Shown: positions 11,027 through 20,438, counted from the first letter of the stretch. The stretch: 64,000 nucleotides of DNA from Myxococcales bacterium (GCA_016703425.1 JADJCA010000008.1:124001-188000); one strand, 5' to 3'. Notes: a model not told the origin generated them from the letters alone. Numbers and translations: made by a program.

Positions 11027-11092
11027 TGTCGGGGTCGCCCCTCATCGCGGGCAATAGAGAAAGCCGTCGACTTCCACAAGGTCGACGCGAAA
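11027..11092. repeat. Direct repeat B, copy 1: orphan copy of the kinase gene 3' end
   Basis: These 66 bases are identical to 12056..12121, which contains the last codons and stop of the kinase gene. Read on the minus strand both copies encode GFRVDLVEVDGFLYCPR and a stop, followed by about 15 identical bases. Upstream of the match the sequences differ, so this is a detached gene end, not a second kinase. Confidence 0.9.
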
Positions 11093-11273
11093 GCCCCGGC
11101 ACGACACGCGCGTGTCGCAGGGAGCAGTCCACCACGGGAGCGTCCTATGACGTACGCCCGCAACAAGCCCGCCGTCGGAGAGCGCCGACGATGACGTCGT
11201 CGAGAGTTTTCGCGTGAGGTTGGACTTCATCTCCATGAAGGGAGCTTTCGACTTCCGTAGCGTAGAGGAGGCG

Positions 11274-11855
11274 ATGAGCTCGATGACATTCTCCTGCCGC
11301 AGCGCGGCGTTTCTCGCGTTCACCTTGGCCAGCGGTTGCGGCGCAGACGACACTGAAGCCGCCGGTACAGCCCGGAACGAGCTTCGCGAAACGACGCCTC
11401 GCTCCACCGCCACCGCGGCGGGAGCACTCTCCGAGACGAGTCTCGAGTCGCTCGTGTTGGGCGTCGAGCGCGATCGCTTCAGGCGTCTGACTGGTTGCAT
11501 CAGCGCTCTGGGCGACGCGGTTCACTCGGACGCCAAAGGCCTTCCGTTCGCGCGCTTCATTGGAGCGGCCGGACAGCTTGAGCCCATTCACTCCAACGGT
11601 GGCTTCCTCCCCACGCAGACGTGCCTGAGCCTCGGTGGGATTGCCGATGGCCAACCTGTCGTGGTCGACATCGTTCGTCGCGACTGGAGCGTCCTGCGCC
11701 TGACCTTCGCGGCGGAGTTTCCGTATCCGCCTCCCTTCAGCAAAGCTCTCTCGCTCTACACCATCGACCACCAGCTCTTGCCGAAGGGCGCCTCTTTCGC
11801 GGGCAAAGCGCACCTCGCGGAACTGTGCGCACAGGATCCCAACTCGTGTGAGTGA
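11274..11855 (+). CDS. Hypothetical lipoprotein
   Basis: A 193-residue protein starts at the ATG at 11274 (an ATG at 11283 is also possible). The signal peptide ends in the lipobox LASGC. The mature part has four Cys (TGCISAL, QTCLSLGG, AELCAQ, PNSCE) and a PFSKALSLYTIDH segment. I do not recognise a domain. The gene lies between the two copies of repeat B and points away from the kinase gene. Confidence 0.7.
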   Translation: MSSMTFSCRSAAFLAFTLASGCGADDTEAAGTARNELRETTPRSTATAAGALSETSLESLVLGVERDRFRRLTGCISALGDAVHSDAKGLPFARFIGAAGQLEPIHSNGGFLPTQTCLSLGGIADGQPVVVDIVRRDWSVLRLTFAAEFPYPPPFSKALSLYTIDHQLLPKGASFAGKAHLAELCAQDPNSCE

Positions 11856-12055
11856 AGCGCCGCCGAGCGGTCCCTGTCGCTGTTGCAAGCTCCCGCTGGC
11901 GTGGCTCCAGACGCCATCGACTCCGTGTGGCTCACGGTCAGGGTATGTGCCTCATGGATAGCTCCAGAGGTCATTCGCCTGCTGGTGATTCACGAGGACC
12001 ACTCGTGGAGCGTAGGTGAATCAAGCGACTATTTGGCGCTTGCCATTCACCAGGG

Positions 12056-12121
12056 TGTCGGGGTCGCCCCTCATCGCGGGCAATAGAGAAAGCCGTCGAC
12101 TTCCACAAGGTCGACGCGAAA
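12056..12121. repeat. Direct repeat B, copy 2 (3' end of the kinase gene)
   Basis: This is the in-place copy of the 66-base perfect repeat. It covers the last ~17 codons of the kinase gene, its stop, and 15 bases downstream. The other copy is at 11027..11092, about 1 kb away in the same orientation. Confidence 0.9.
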
Positions 12122-13933
12122 ACCCTTGCACGGAACGCCTGGGATTTCGTCGAAGGCGGAGCGGAGGCCCGGCGACGTACCTTTCGGGCCCGTGTAGTGG
12201 ATGACGGACTCGGGAAAGCGGCAAGTGAGCGTACCGCTCGCCTTCTGGCCGACGCTGTTCCAGCCGGAGCAGGCCTCGCCGGCCTTCGTGCCCTTGATGC
12301 TCGTCGCGGCCATGCCGCCCGGGCACTCTGTGAATCCGTCGTGGCGGCACCCTGCGGGCGTCAGCTCGCCGGACTGCGTCGCCTTCGGCGAACACGCGCG
12401 GATCTCGGTGGGGCAAATGCTCTGACCGACCCCCTCGCACCGGCAATCAAGCGGCACGATTCGCTTGCCTAAGGGGGAGCCCCTGCCGTGGAGAGAGTTC
12501 ACGCTGTCGATGGTCGGCCTGCAATTGCAGCGATCGGTCGTCCCCGCTGCGATGGAGTCTTTCGTCGGGTCTTTCGCCGACGGCGTCGTCTTGGGCACGA
12601 TGCGCGGCGTCCCGGAGGTCGGCGGTGCGCTCGCGAGCGGCGCGGCGGAGGTCGGTGGCGGCGTCGCCGCCGCGTCCGCGCTCGCCGCCGGCGGCGACGT
12701 GGCGGTGGTGGCGCCAGGCGCGTCACGCCCAAGCAGCAAGTACGCGAGGGCGCCGACGGCGAGCACGAGCGCCATCCCCATCACGAGGAGCCCCACGACC
12801 ATGACGGTCGAGCCGCCGCTCCTGGCTTGTTGAACAGGCTGCGTCGCGCTTCCCTGCGAGGAGACCAAAGGCGCGTGCGTCGACAGCGGCGCCGCCGTTG
12901 CGGACGCCATCGTGCTCTGACCGTGCGGCATCGTCGTACCGCGTGCCGTCCAGGTGGACTCCGTCGTTCCGACCTGCGGCGCCGTGAGTGACGGGGGCGC
13001 GGCGCTCGGACGAGCCGTGAGCGCGTCGACCGTCGGTGGTGTCGACACCGCGCCCCGTAGGCTGGGCGCTGCGTCGGCGCCACCGGTCGTCGCCCAGTCG
13101 ATCGCAGCCACGAGCTCCTGCGCCGTCTGGAAACGCTTGGCTGGCTCCTTGGCCATCGCGACGGCGAGCACCTCCGCGAGGGCCGCTCCTGCGTCGGGAC
13201 GCACCGCCGCGAGCGGCGGGGGGTCGACGTTCTGGACGCGCACCAGCGTCGCCGCCAGCTCGAAGCCCGAGAAGGGATTTCTGCCGGCCAAGAGCGTGTA
13301 GAGAAGGAGGCCCGCCGCATAGATGTCGCTGCGCGTGTCGACGGGCCGGCCAGCCGCCTGCTCCGGGCTCATGTACGCCGGCGTCCCGATGAGCATCCCG
13401 GCGGTGGTCGGCTTTCGACGTATCGTGTCCTCCGTGAGCTTGGCGATGCCGAAGTCGAGGACCTTGATGAGATCCTTCTGCATAGGCACGGCCATGACGA
13501 GCACGTTGCCGGGCTTGATGTCGCGGTGGATGATGCCTCGCGCGTGCGCCGCGGAGAGCGCCGAGAGGACCTGACGCGCGTAGTCGACGGCCACGGCCAC
13601 CGGCATCGGCCCCTGCCTCTCGAGTCGCCGGCTTAGGCTCTCGCCCTCCACCAGCTCCATCAAGAGGAACGTCGTCTCCGGCGTGGCCGCGTGAAAGTCG
13701 TAGAGCTGCACCACGTTCGGGTGGCGGAGCGCCGCCAGCGACACGGCCTCCTCGCGCATCCGCTCGAGGCTGTCGCGATCGTCGGCGAGCTCCCGGCGCA
13801 GCAGCTTGATGGCCACGCGACGGTTGATCGTCAGGTCGGTGGCCGCGTAGACCGCCCCCATTCCCCCCTGACCGAGCACCGCCTCGAGGCGATAGCGGCC
13901 GCCGAGCACCTGTTGGAGCGTCGGGTTTGTCAC
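12071..13933 (-). CDS. PknB-like Ser/Thr protein kinase with TM segment and Cys-rich ectodomain
   Basis: The 620-residue protein has a complete Hanks-type kinase domain (about residues 14-275). The glycine loop is GQGGMG (21-26), the VAIK lysine is at 43, HRDIKPGN starts at 136, DFG is at 160-162, and the activation/P+1 segment reads GTPAYMSPEQ. It should therefore be active. A Pro/Ala/Thr-rich juxtamembrane region leads to a TM segment near residues 375-400 (VMVVGLLVMGMALVLAVGAL). The outer part (about 440-620) is Cys-rich (CNCRP, LDCRCEG, CPTEIRAC, CRHDG) and may sense a signal. No PASTA repeats are seen. Confidence 0.95.
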   Translation of the reverse strand: MTNPTLQQVLGGRYRLEAVLGQGGMGAVYAATDLTINRRVAIKLLRRELADDRDSLERMREEAVSLAALRHPNVVQLYDFHAATPETTFLLMELVEGESLSRRLERQGPMPVAVAVDYARQVLSALSAAHARGIIHRDIKPGNVLVMAVPMQKDLIKVLDFGIAKLTEDTIRRKPTTAGMLIGTPAYMSPEQAAGRPVDTRSDIYAAGLLLYTLLAGRNPFSGFELAATLVRVQNVDPPPLAAVRPDAGAALAEVLAVAMAKEPAKRFQTAQELVAAIDWATTGGADAAPSLRGAVSTPPTVDALTARPSAAPPSLTAPQVGTTESTWTARGTTMPHGQSTMASATAAPLSTHAPLVSSQGSATQPVQQARSGGSTVMVVGLLVMGMALVLAVGALAYLLLGRDAPGATTATSPPAASADAAATPPPTSAAPLASAPPTSGTPRIVPKTTPSAKDPTKDSIAAGTTDRCNCRPTIDSVNSLHGRGSPLGKRIVPLDCRCEGVGQSICPTEIRACSPKATQSGELTPAGCRHDGFTECPGGMAATSIKGTKAGEACSGWNSVGQKASGTLTCRFPESVIHYTGPKGTSPGLRSAFDEIPGVPCKGFRVDLVEVDGFLYCPR

Positions 13934-13980
13934 GGCGATGAGTGTACGTGATTCACAGGGCTTCGTACGCCAGTCCGCCG

Positions 13981-14178
13981 CTACGCACCGGTCCGATCAC
14001 CAGGACTCGGCAAGGTCTCCGGCGCGGGCTCCGGCGCCGCCGGGAGCCCCGGTCGCTCTGGCGGCATGGGCGCGCGGCCCCCGTTGATGGATGCCGAATC
14101 GGCGTCACAAGACGCGTCGCTCGCCGGGTCGAGCTCGATTCCCATGTGGAGCAGCAGCGCATAGATCGACATGTTCAT
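13981..14178 (-). CDS. Possible small acidic protein, about 65 residues
   Basis: A short frame starts at 14178 or, with better spacing, at the ATG at 14172. AGAGGAG lies just upstream (14181-14187 on the minus strand). The product begins MSIYALLLHMGIELDP and has a Pro/Ala-rich tail. It follows the lipoprotein gene 14231..15181 by about 50 bases on the same strand. The good ribosome binding site is the main support; there is no recognised domain. Confidence 0.45.
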   Translation of the reverse strand: MNMSIYALLLHMGIELDPASDASCDADSASINGGRAPMPPERPGLPAAPEPAPETLPSPGDRTGA

Positions 14179-14230
14179 CTCCTCTGGTCTCCGTCCGTGC
14201 GTCGGCGAACTCGGCGCGTCACTTCGGCGG

Positions 14231-15181
14231 TCACTTCAGCGTGAACGTGCCCGCGGCTCCTGTTCCGCTCAGCGTGTACGTCACCTTGTAGTCGCCAGCC
14301 GTCACGGTGCTGGTGACAGAGGGAAGGATCGAGATCGAAGCCCCCAGCGGCCCCGAAGGGTCGAGGTCCGTAAGGGCCGCGGCGGGCACCGTTCCTGATC
14401 CGGCGTTCGCTGGGAACGTGCACAGGACGCTGACGAGCTTCGCGCCATAGGTAGAGAGCGCGACGTTGACGTTGCCGGCTGCGCCGCCGGTCCACGACAC
14501 CGCCAGGTCCTTCGACTTGCTGAAGCTCGTCTGGAACGACGCGAAGACCGGCGCCGTGACGGTGATGTCACCGGGGGCGATGGCCGTGGCTTCGAACGCG
14601 GGCACCGTCGCGCCTGCGGCGCTCACCTTCACGGAGTCACCGGCGGCGAATGCAGCGCTCGTCCCGTTGGCCGGAGCGTAGGCGTTCTGCGCGCCCGGCG
14701 TGAGCTGCAGCGCGCTCGCGAGCTTGCCGCCACTGAGGCTCACGATGCCGGCGCTCTCGGAGGTCGGACCCGCCGCTGCGGCGTCGCTGACACCCGCGTC
14801 CGAAGTGCCCATGGTGCACGTCGTCACCTGGCACGCGCCCTCCGTGGAGACCTTGCACGACGCCTCGCTGCCACTGTTGCCGCGAGGGCTCGTGGCAAAG
14901 GCGGCGGTCGCAGCGTACGTGACGAGGCTCGATTGTTTCGTCTGCGCGAGCGTGACGAAGCCGGTCTTGACGGGCCCCTCCGGCTGGCTCGCCGCGCCGT
15001 CAGCGCCAGAGCCGCTCGAGCTCGCGCCAAGGCCTCCGTCACCAGTCTGCGCCGCGTTGCTTGACTGCGGCTGGTTACCCTCGTCGGCCGACGAGGAACA
15101 CCCCGCGGCGACGACGCCCGCGAGCGCGGTGCAGCTGGCTACGAGCAGGGTTGCGGACAAGCGGACGGTCGACAGGTTCAT
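14231..15181 (-). CDS. Hypothetical lipoprotein with beta-rich C-terminal half
   Basis: The 316-residue protein has a signal peptide with lipobox VAAGC followed by SSS, then a Ser/Gly/Gln-rich linker to about residue 70. The mature domain has two Cys near residue 107-122 (SCKVSTEGACQVTTC) and alternating beta-like segments rich in Thr, Val and Gly, ending YKVTYTLSGTGAAGTFTLK. No named family is recognised. It probably sits on the outer membrane. Confidence 0.75.
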   Translation of the reverse strand: MNLSTVRLSATLLVASCTALAGVVAAGCSSSADEGNQPQSSNAAQTGDGGLGASSSGSGADGAASQPEGPVKTGFVTLAQTKQSSLVTYAATAAFATSPRGNSGSEASCKVSTEGACQVTTCTMGTSDAGVSDAAAAGPTSESAGIVSLSGGKLASALQLTPGAQNAYAPANGTSAAFAAGDSVKVSAAGATVPAFEATAIAPGDITVTAPVFASFQTSFSKSKDLAVSWTGGAAGNVNVALSTYGAKLVSVLCTFPANAGSGTVPAAALTDLDPSGPLGASISILPSVTSTVTAGDYKVTYTLSGTGAAGTFTLK

Positions 15182-15961
15182 GAGCGTTCCTTCTGGTCAA
15201 ACTGGTCAAAGCATGGCGAAGCGGCGGTCAGGAGTGACCGTCGCGTGAGGGCTGCGCGTCGACGACGCTTGAGAGCGAACGGTCAACGGCGCGCTCCTCA
15301 ACGAGGAGCATCAGCAACCGTCACGCCACAGTCGCGCGGAGCGGCGCGTTGCCTCTCGAGTGCAACCGAGTCCCTCCCGGAGGGTGGCCACGTCGTCCTC
15401 GGCGCACGCGATGTGCAAAAGCGAGCGCCCGTCGGCCGTTTGGTCGGCGGCCGATTGCCGCAGGCGGTGCATCGCGTTGCCGCTTCCGCTCAGGCGAGAA
15501 ACGATTCAACGGAACGGGACGGGCAGGAGTGTTTTTACGTCCTGAATCCTCCAAGGACAGTGCCCACGCATGTCGAACGCAGCAGGTTGGGAGGCCGCTC
15601 CGGGCGGGAGGTCGCGGGACACGGTAACTGGATGAGTCTGGGTTTTGCCGTCGCCTCGCTTCGCAAGCGGGGTGCGCACTAGAGAGCCGGGCGCACGTGG
15701 AGTTTTCGCCACCGCCCGAGAGTGTCCAAGTGGTGCAGCGCTTGCGCTCCCAAAGTGTGTAGACAGGAGGCGACTCGATGTGAGGACATCGCGAGAGTCG
15801 GCGGTTTGGTTCCCGGTCGCGAGCAGGTGACGCAACTCGTCGAGCGGTGAGTCGGCACCTCCACGTGCGTGGCAAACCTGCGCGAAATTGGCCGCGCCAC
15901 GTCGCCCGTTGCGAGGCACGCACCGTGCTCCATGCGAGGCATGCGCAACGAAAGGTCCACC
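15182..15961. other. 780-base region without a convincing gene
   Basis: Long open frames here look like chance frames of GC-rich DNA (Arg-rich, no start signals). The only readable candidate is a 53-codon minus-strand frame at 15311..15472 containing DGRSLLHIACAEDD, which resembles part of an ankyrin repeat. It lacks a clear ribosome binding site, so I do not call it a gene. Confidence 0.5.
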
Positions 15962-16573
15962 ATGTCACTTCGCCAGAGTTCTCTTGTTCTCGCCCTTGCC
16001 CTCGCCGCTACAACGGTCGGCTGCTCTTCGCCGCCGGCCGACGAGGGGGCGACCGACCTTGGAAACTTGAGCGTCTTTGGAGCGCCCACGACCGCCTTCG
16101 TCACGGGAGAAATTTCGCGTGATTCTCCGCTGCACGCGGCACTGCTCCTGGTGCCCGCGGTGGCGCGCAACGCCGTTCCCAAAGGAACCCTCGTTGCGTC
16201 GCTGCCGGGCGAAACGAAGATCCCGTGGAGCGATGCGCCGTTCGTCGACCGATGCGGCGCGGAGCGCAATTCGCACCTGCGCTGCCTTCAAACTGGAAGT
16301 TGGCGTCAGGGCGGCGGGTTCATCGCCGAGGATGTGTACTGCTACTTTGCCGGGCACGTACCGCTCGCTGATAACGAGAGCGTGTTGCCGGCGGAGTTCG
16401 AGGAGGCCACGAACGTTCGTGATTTCACGCTCGCACGAGCGGCGGCTGCCAAACTTCGTGAGCTGGCGCCTAACGCGTGCCAGGGCACATCGTGCAGGAT
16501 CTCCCTCGAGCGTCCCCATCGGTTGGCCCCACGCGGGCTCCTACCCTCGCGGTGCGGTGGCGATCCCCATTGA
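15962..16573 (+). CDS. Hypothetical lipoprotein
   Basis: The 203-residue protein starts at the ATG at 15962 (MSLRQSSLVLALAL) with lipobox TTVGC followed by SSPP. The mature part contains several Cys (VDRCGAER, LRCLQTGSW, DVYCYFAGH, NACQGTSC) and a segment GGGFIAEDVYCYFAG. The last ~20 residues are Arg/Pro-rich and differ in character, so the true C-terminus may lie in another frame. No domain recognised. Confidence 0.65.
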   Translation: MSLRQSSLVLALALAATTVGCSSPPADEGATDLGNLSVFGAPTTAFVTGEISRDSPLHAALLLVPAVARNAVPKGTLVASLPGETKIPWSDAPFVDRCGAERNSHLRCLQTGSWRQGGGFIAEDVYCYFAGHVPLADNESVLPAEFEEATNVRDFTLARAAAAKLRELAPNACQGTSCRISLERPHRLAPRGLLPSRCGGDPH

Positions 16574-16640
16574 GCGACCACGCCAACGCCGAGGGCCTGG
16601 GCCGGCGTTTCGCGGACCGCGCTCAAGCCAATGAATCGTA

Positions 16641-16652
16641 TCAATTAATTGA
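16641..16652. promoter_or_regulatory. Perfect 12-base AT palindrome
   Basis: TCAATTAATTGA is a perfect inverted repeat in very GC-rich surroundings, about 150 bases upstream of the DUF4388 gene. Such a site would suit a dimeric DNA-binding regulator. No other copy was noticed, so the role is speculative. Confidence 0.3.
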
Positions 16653-16801
16653 CCTCGTACACCGTCGCGCTGGAGCCCCGCGCGCCCGCGATGGTTGTGC
16701 GACGGAGTAGGTCACCGTTCCACTTGCACCACAAAAGTGAATGGTAAGTGTAGCGACCAGGGCGCCCGTACCGAAGAGTACCCCTCTTGGAGGTCGTCTG
16801 A

Positions 16802-18145
16802 ATGGCGGAGCGTGTTGTCCGGATTGGCGAGGGGATGGTGACGCCCGTGGGGCGCGTGGCCGCCGAGGAGCTCAAGCAGCGCTCCGGCGAGTGGTGCATC
16901 GTCGACGGCTCAGCGGGGCACATGCTCATGCGTCGCCCCACCGAACCCACGCTTCGCCTCGCCGGCGAGATCGAGACGCGCGGGGCCATGTTCGATGTGC
17001 TCGCGCTCATGGGGCAATCGCGGTGGAGCGGTACGCTCATCGTTCGAAGTGGCGGCGCGACGCGCAGCGTGGCCCTCGAGAAGGGTCGGGTCATCGACGC
17101 GACCAGCGACGTCCGCGGCGAGAAGGTCGTCGACGTGATCCTCACTCGCGGCGTCGCCTCGCGCGACACCGTCGACCTCGTGGCGCGAACGGCGGTCGTC
17201 TCCGGCGGCTCGTTCGTTGAAGCCCTCGAGCAGTCGGGCGCCGTGGTGGCGGCAGACCTCGCCCTTGCCGTGGAGCAATCGGCGCGGCTCGTCGTCTACG
17301 GGATCCTCGCGGCGGAGACGGGAGCCTTCAGCTTCTTCTCGCGCTCTTCGCCCGCGCGGCTCCTCGAGAGCATTTCGCTCATGGAGCTCCTCATGGAGAG
17401 CGCCCAACGCTTCGACGAGCTGGACCAACTCGCCTCGACCATCGAAAGCGAACATCACATTCCGGAGCCGCTCGAGCCGCGCGCGGTGCCGGGCGAGCTC
17501 GTCACGCTGTATTCCCTCTGTGATGGTCGGCGCTCCGTGGCGGAGGTCGGCCGCCGCGCAGGATGGCTCGACTACGAGACCCGAAGGGGCCTCGCCGAGC
17601 TCGTCCGTTCCGGGCTCGTCCGCATGGCGCCACCGCGTCCACGCGGGGCCGGGGCGATCGTCGAGATCTACAACGGCGCGCTGTTTGAGATTCACCGACG
17701 ATGCGACGAGAGCTACGTGGGGGCCGAGCTTCGGGTCGGTCTGTCGCGCTTCGTCGCGGGGAATCCTTCTTTGGCCGCGCTACTCGATAGCGCCTGGCCT
17801 CTCGCCGACGGCACCGTCGTTGCCGAACGCGTCGCGCGCAACTTAGCGGCCCGCCCCGGCGAGGCGCCCATCGCGCTCTTGATTCGACGCCTCGACGAGC
17901 TCGTGTCCTTTGCGCTGTTCTTGACGACGTCCCTGCTTGAACGCGACGTTGCGACAGCGTTGAACGTCCGCGTTGCGGAGCGCCTGGCGCTGCTCGAACG
18001 GGCAAGCGATTCCATGGTCCCGCCCTCGAATCGCGAGTCCACGAGCACCTCGCCGGATCTCGTGGCCCCCGCGGCGGCTCCTACGCCCACGGCCTACTTG
18101 CGTTCCGGGACCTACCCAGCCGTGAAGATCACGCGCAGCGGCTAG
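16802..18145 (+). CDS. DUF4388 (PatA-like N-terminal) domain protein
   Basis: The 447-residue soluble protein carries a DUF4388-type domain around residues 50-190: LAGEIETRGAMFDVLALMG, then SGTLIVRSGGATRSVALEKGRVIDATS. This unit is common in myxobacterial signalling proteins and often sits beside response-regulator or PilZ domains. A second winged-helix-like region around residues 230-290 (LYSLCDGRRSVAEVGRRAGW) fits the same family. GGAGG lies 8 bases before the ATG. It probably relays a signal by protein-protein contact; the partner is not evident from the neighbours. Confidence 0.8.
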   Translation: MAERVVRIGEGMVTPVGRVAAEELKQRSGEWCIVDGSAGHMLMRRPTEPTLRLAGEIETRGAMFDVLALMGQSRWSGTLIVRSGGATRSVALEKGRVIDATSDVRGEKVVDVILTRGVASRDTVDLVARTAVVSGGSFVEALEQSGAVVAADLALAVEQSARLVVYGILAAETGAFSFFSRSSPARLLESISLMELLMESAQRFDELDQLASTIESEHHIPEPLEPRAVPGELVTLYSLCDGRRSVAEVGRRAGWLDYETRRGLAELVRSGLVRMAPPRPRGAGAIVEIYNGALFEIHRRCDESYVGAELRVGLSRFVAGNPSLAALLDSAWPLADGTVVAERVARNLAARPGEAPIALLIRRLDELVSFALFLTTSLLERDVATALNVRVAERLALLERASDSMVPPSNRESTSTSPDLVAPAAAPTPTAYLRSGTYPAVKITRSG

Positions 18146-18195
18146 GGCAGCGCGACGGTCGCCGCCGTGCCGCGATCTGCGCGTTCGAGCACGAC

Positions 18196-19218
18196 ATGCC
18201 CTATGGTTTGGCCATGCGCGCGGTTCCGGTAGAGACGACCTTCGTCGTCGGCGGGCGGGCGGAGCCCGGACTCCTCCTGTCGGTGTCGGGCGCGCCGCAA
18301 CGACCGGCCACGCGGGTCGAGTACGCCGGGCGATTCGCGCTTCGCTTCTCGGGCCCGAACGGCCCGCTCGCGTACGCGCGCATCGGCGCGTGGGAAGAGA
18401 TCGCTTGGCTCGGGCCGCACGCGTCGTCGACGGGCGTTGTCGCGCCCATCACGGCCGACGACATGCGGCTCGTCGCGGGCGCACGCGCGCCCAGGGGCGA
18501 GGGTCACGTGCGCGCGTGGATGCGGCACCTTCTGGCGAGCCTCTCGCCCGAAGCGACGCCGCTCTTCGACGGGACATGGGCCATGGCACCGGTCCCGGTC
18601 GGCGCGCGCGCGGACGCGCAAGCGTATCCACGCAACCCCGCCGATGGCCTCCACGGCTGTCCGCCCCTCGCGTGGCGCTTGGAGGCTGTCGCTTCCCCGC
18701 GGCCGCTCACGCGCGACGACTGGGCGTGCGGCTGGGGAGACGCGCTCGTTCCCATGGGCGCGGTGTGGCCGCTCCGCGCTCCCTCCAGCGACGGCGCTCG
18801 GGCGCATGCGCTTCGCAAGCGGGCCCGCGATGGCCTCCTCGCCCCTGCTTTACTCCTCTACGTGTCGGCGATCGGTGGCTACGTGGTCCTCGACGGTCAC
18901 GACCGCATCGCGGCGGCCTTGGCAGAGAACTCGCCGCCGCCGCTCATCGCGCTGTGGCCGACGCGGCCGCCTACCGCCACAACGGCAGCATCGCTCGTCG
19001 CTGCCGCGCCGCGCGTGCCGGCCGGCCCGCCGACCGAGCGCCTGGAGTCCGCTCTGCGGCGCGCCATGGCTGAACACCAACGCTATGGTGCCCACACACG
19101 CGCGTGGCGTCTCCCCGGCGGCTTCACGCGGTGGCGCGACGAGGTGCGCACCCTCCTAGCGCGCACGCCGACCACAGCGCTCGACCCCGACGACGTCGCC
19201 TTCCTCGTCGACGATTGA
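18196..19218 (+). CDS. Hypothetical protein with ParB-like VLDGHDR motif
   Basis: The 340-residue protein has no signal peptide. The start may be 18196 or the ATG at 18214. Around residue 235-255 it reads VSAIGGYVVLDGHDRIAAAL, which matches the G-H-x-R core of ParB/Srx-type domains, but the rest of a ParB N-terminal domain is not obvious. The N-terminal half has a compact beta-rich stretch (GGRAEPGLLLSVSG). Function unknown. It follows the DUF4388 gene by 50 bases on the same strand. Confidence 0.65.
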   Translation: MPYGLAMRAVPVETTFVVGGRAEPGLLLSVSGAPQRPATRVEYAGRFALRFSGPNGPLAYARIGAWEEIAWLGPHASSTGVVAPITADDMRLVAGARAPRGEGHVRAWMRHLLASLSPEATPLFDGTWAMAPVPVGARADAQAYPRNPADGLHGCPPLAWRLEAVASPRPLTRDDWACGWGDALVPMGAVWPLRAPSSDGARAHALRKRARDGLLAPALLLYVSAIGGYVVLDGHDRIAAALAENSPPPLIALWPTRPPTATTAASLVAAAPRVPAGPPTERLESALRRAMAEHQRYGAHTRAWRLPGGFTRWRDEVRTLLARTPTTALDPDDVAFLVDD

Positions 19219-19352
19219 CGAGCCAGTTAGAACAATGCGCCACGTCGTCGCCGTGGCGCGGTTCCTCCTTCTCGTGCGCGTCCCCACAAGACGGCGAGAC
19301 CACGGAAAAACGGAGGTCCCGTGGTGGAGGCGCCCGAAACCGACCTCCGACC

Positions 19353-20075
19353 TCACCCGTTCGGCGCCGTCCAGTGTCGGATCGGCAGACCGCCAAACGC
19401 GTAGAGACAGTCGAGCGTGCGTCGTAGCGGCAGGCGTTGATAGGTGGCTCGGTGGATCGACCACGCGTGGAAGACGCAAGCGTCGCCAGCCTCCACGGCA
19501 ATGCGTGTCGCCCCTGGCATGGCAGGTGACGTCCGCTTCGAGCCTTTTCGGATTTGGAGTTCCTCTGACGTGTCCCATCGCCGGTGCGAGCCCGGCACGA
19601 TCTCCAGGCGATCGTCGTCCACCAGCGCCACCCGCACGTGCACCGATGTCGTGGTGAGAATGCGCCTGCGTTCGAGCTCTGGATCCGGTTGCCCAAACTG
19701 GCTGTCGCGATGCCAGTCGCCGTCCCAGTCGTGCTTCGTTTGCTCGTGGTAGTAGTCCGTGTTCTTGAGGTGAGGAGTGTCGTCTTCGCCTTCGAGAGCC
19801 AAGCCTTCGAGGAGCGAGCACACTCGCGCCGAGCCCGCGAACTTCGTGAGGCGGTCGAGGGCACCAGGCTGATGCGAGAAGTAGCTCGATTCCGTCAACA
19901 CCCCGATCTTCGGCGTGGTGTGGCCGTGCTCGGTCGACTCCGCGCGGGCGCGATCGAGCGCGATGTCGCATGCGCGACGGAGCTCGCCCAGCTCGGTCGG
20001 ATTCAAGAACGCGGGCACGACGAAGTAGCCGTGGAGACGAAAGGACTGCAGACGTTCGCGTTGAAGAAGGTTCAT
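19353..20075 (-). CDS. Phytanoyl-CoA dioxygenase (PhyH) family Fe(II)/2-oxoglutarate oxygenase
   Basis: The 240-residue protein has the PhyH layout. An N-terminal helix pair reads HGYFVVPAFLNPTELGELRRACD. The iron-binding HxD lies in DWHRDSQFG, and the distal His in FHAWSIHRATY is followed by Arg for the 2-oxoglutarate carboxylate (LPLRRTLDC). It should hydroxylate a small or lipid-like substrate in the cytoplasm; the substrate cannot be read from sequence. The next gene upstream on this strand (20124..20438) is 48 bases away and may be co-transcribed. Confidence 0.88.
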   Translation of the reverse strand: MNLLQRERLQSFRLHGYFVVPAFLNPTELGELRRACDIALDRARAESTEHGHTTPKIGVLTESSYFSHQPGALDRLTKFAGSARVCSLLEGLALEGEDDTPHLKNTDYYHEQTKHDWDGDWHRDSQFGQPDPELERRRILTTTSVHVRVALVDDDRLEIVPGSHRRWDTSEELQIRKGSKRTSPAMPGATRIAVEAGDACVFHAWSIHRATYQRLPLRRTLDCLYAFGGLPIRHWTAPNG

Positions 20076-20123
20076 CGTGCTCTCCCGTGCCGCAGGCTGC
20101 GGCCGTCGTGAGCCGACGATCGT

Positions 20124-20438
20124 TCAGTGGACAGCGCGTGGTGGCCCGAGCGCGACGAGCGGGTTTTGCGGAAACGGAGCGGGACGATGCTGGCTGGAGA
20201 CGACGAGTACGGCGAACCGCCCCGCGATCTCGAAGGTCGCAATCGCCGCGGGAGCACCGAAGTAGCGGATCGGCAGAAGGTCGACGCCGCTCTCCGTTGC
20301 TCCCCAACGCACTGAAGTCTGCTCCGGAACGTCGGCGTGGTGGAGCGAGGAGAGGGCCTTCTGATAGCTCTCTCCCGTTCTCGCCATCCTCGCCCGAGCC
20401 GCGAGCCGTAGCTTCTTGTTGCCGTGCCGGTTCCCCAT
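20124..20438 (-). CDS. Small conserved-looking protein, N-terminal KLRxxARARMARTGESYQxAL motif
   Basis: The 104-residue protein starts MGNRHGNKKLRLAARARM and continues ARTGESYQKALSSL. This basic motif recurs at the N-terminus of small bacterial proteins of unknown role. The second half (GVDLLPIRYFGAPAAIATFE) is beta-like. I chose the ATG at 20438 because the motif begins there and GGAG lies upstream. It may share a transcript with the PhyH gene. No function is assigned. Confidence 0.65.
   Translation of the reverse strand: MGNRHGNKKLRLAARARMARTGESYQKALSSLHHADVPEQTSVRWGATESGVDLLPIRYFGAPAAIATFEIAGRFAVLVVSSQHRPAPFPQNPLVALGPPRAVH

Noticed and set aside
12071..13933. PASTA or penicillin-binding ectodomain on the kinase
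   Set aside because: The outer part is Cys-rich and lacks PASTA sequence pattern.
15245..15968. Several overlapping open frames on both strands
   Set aside because: All are Arg/Pro-rich without signals or domains; the region is treated as non-coding apart from a weak 53-codon frame.
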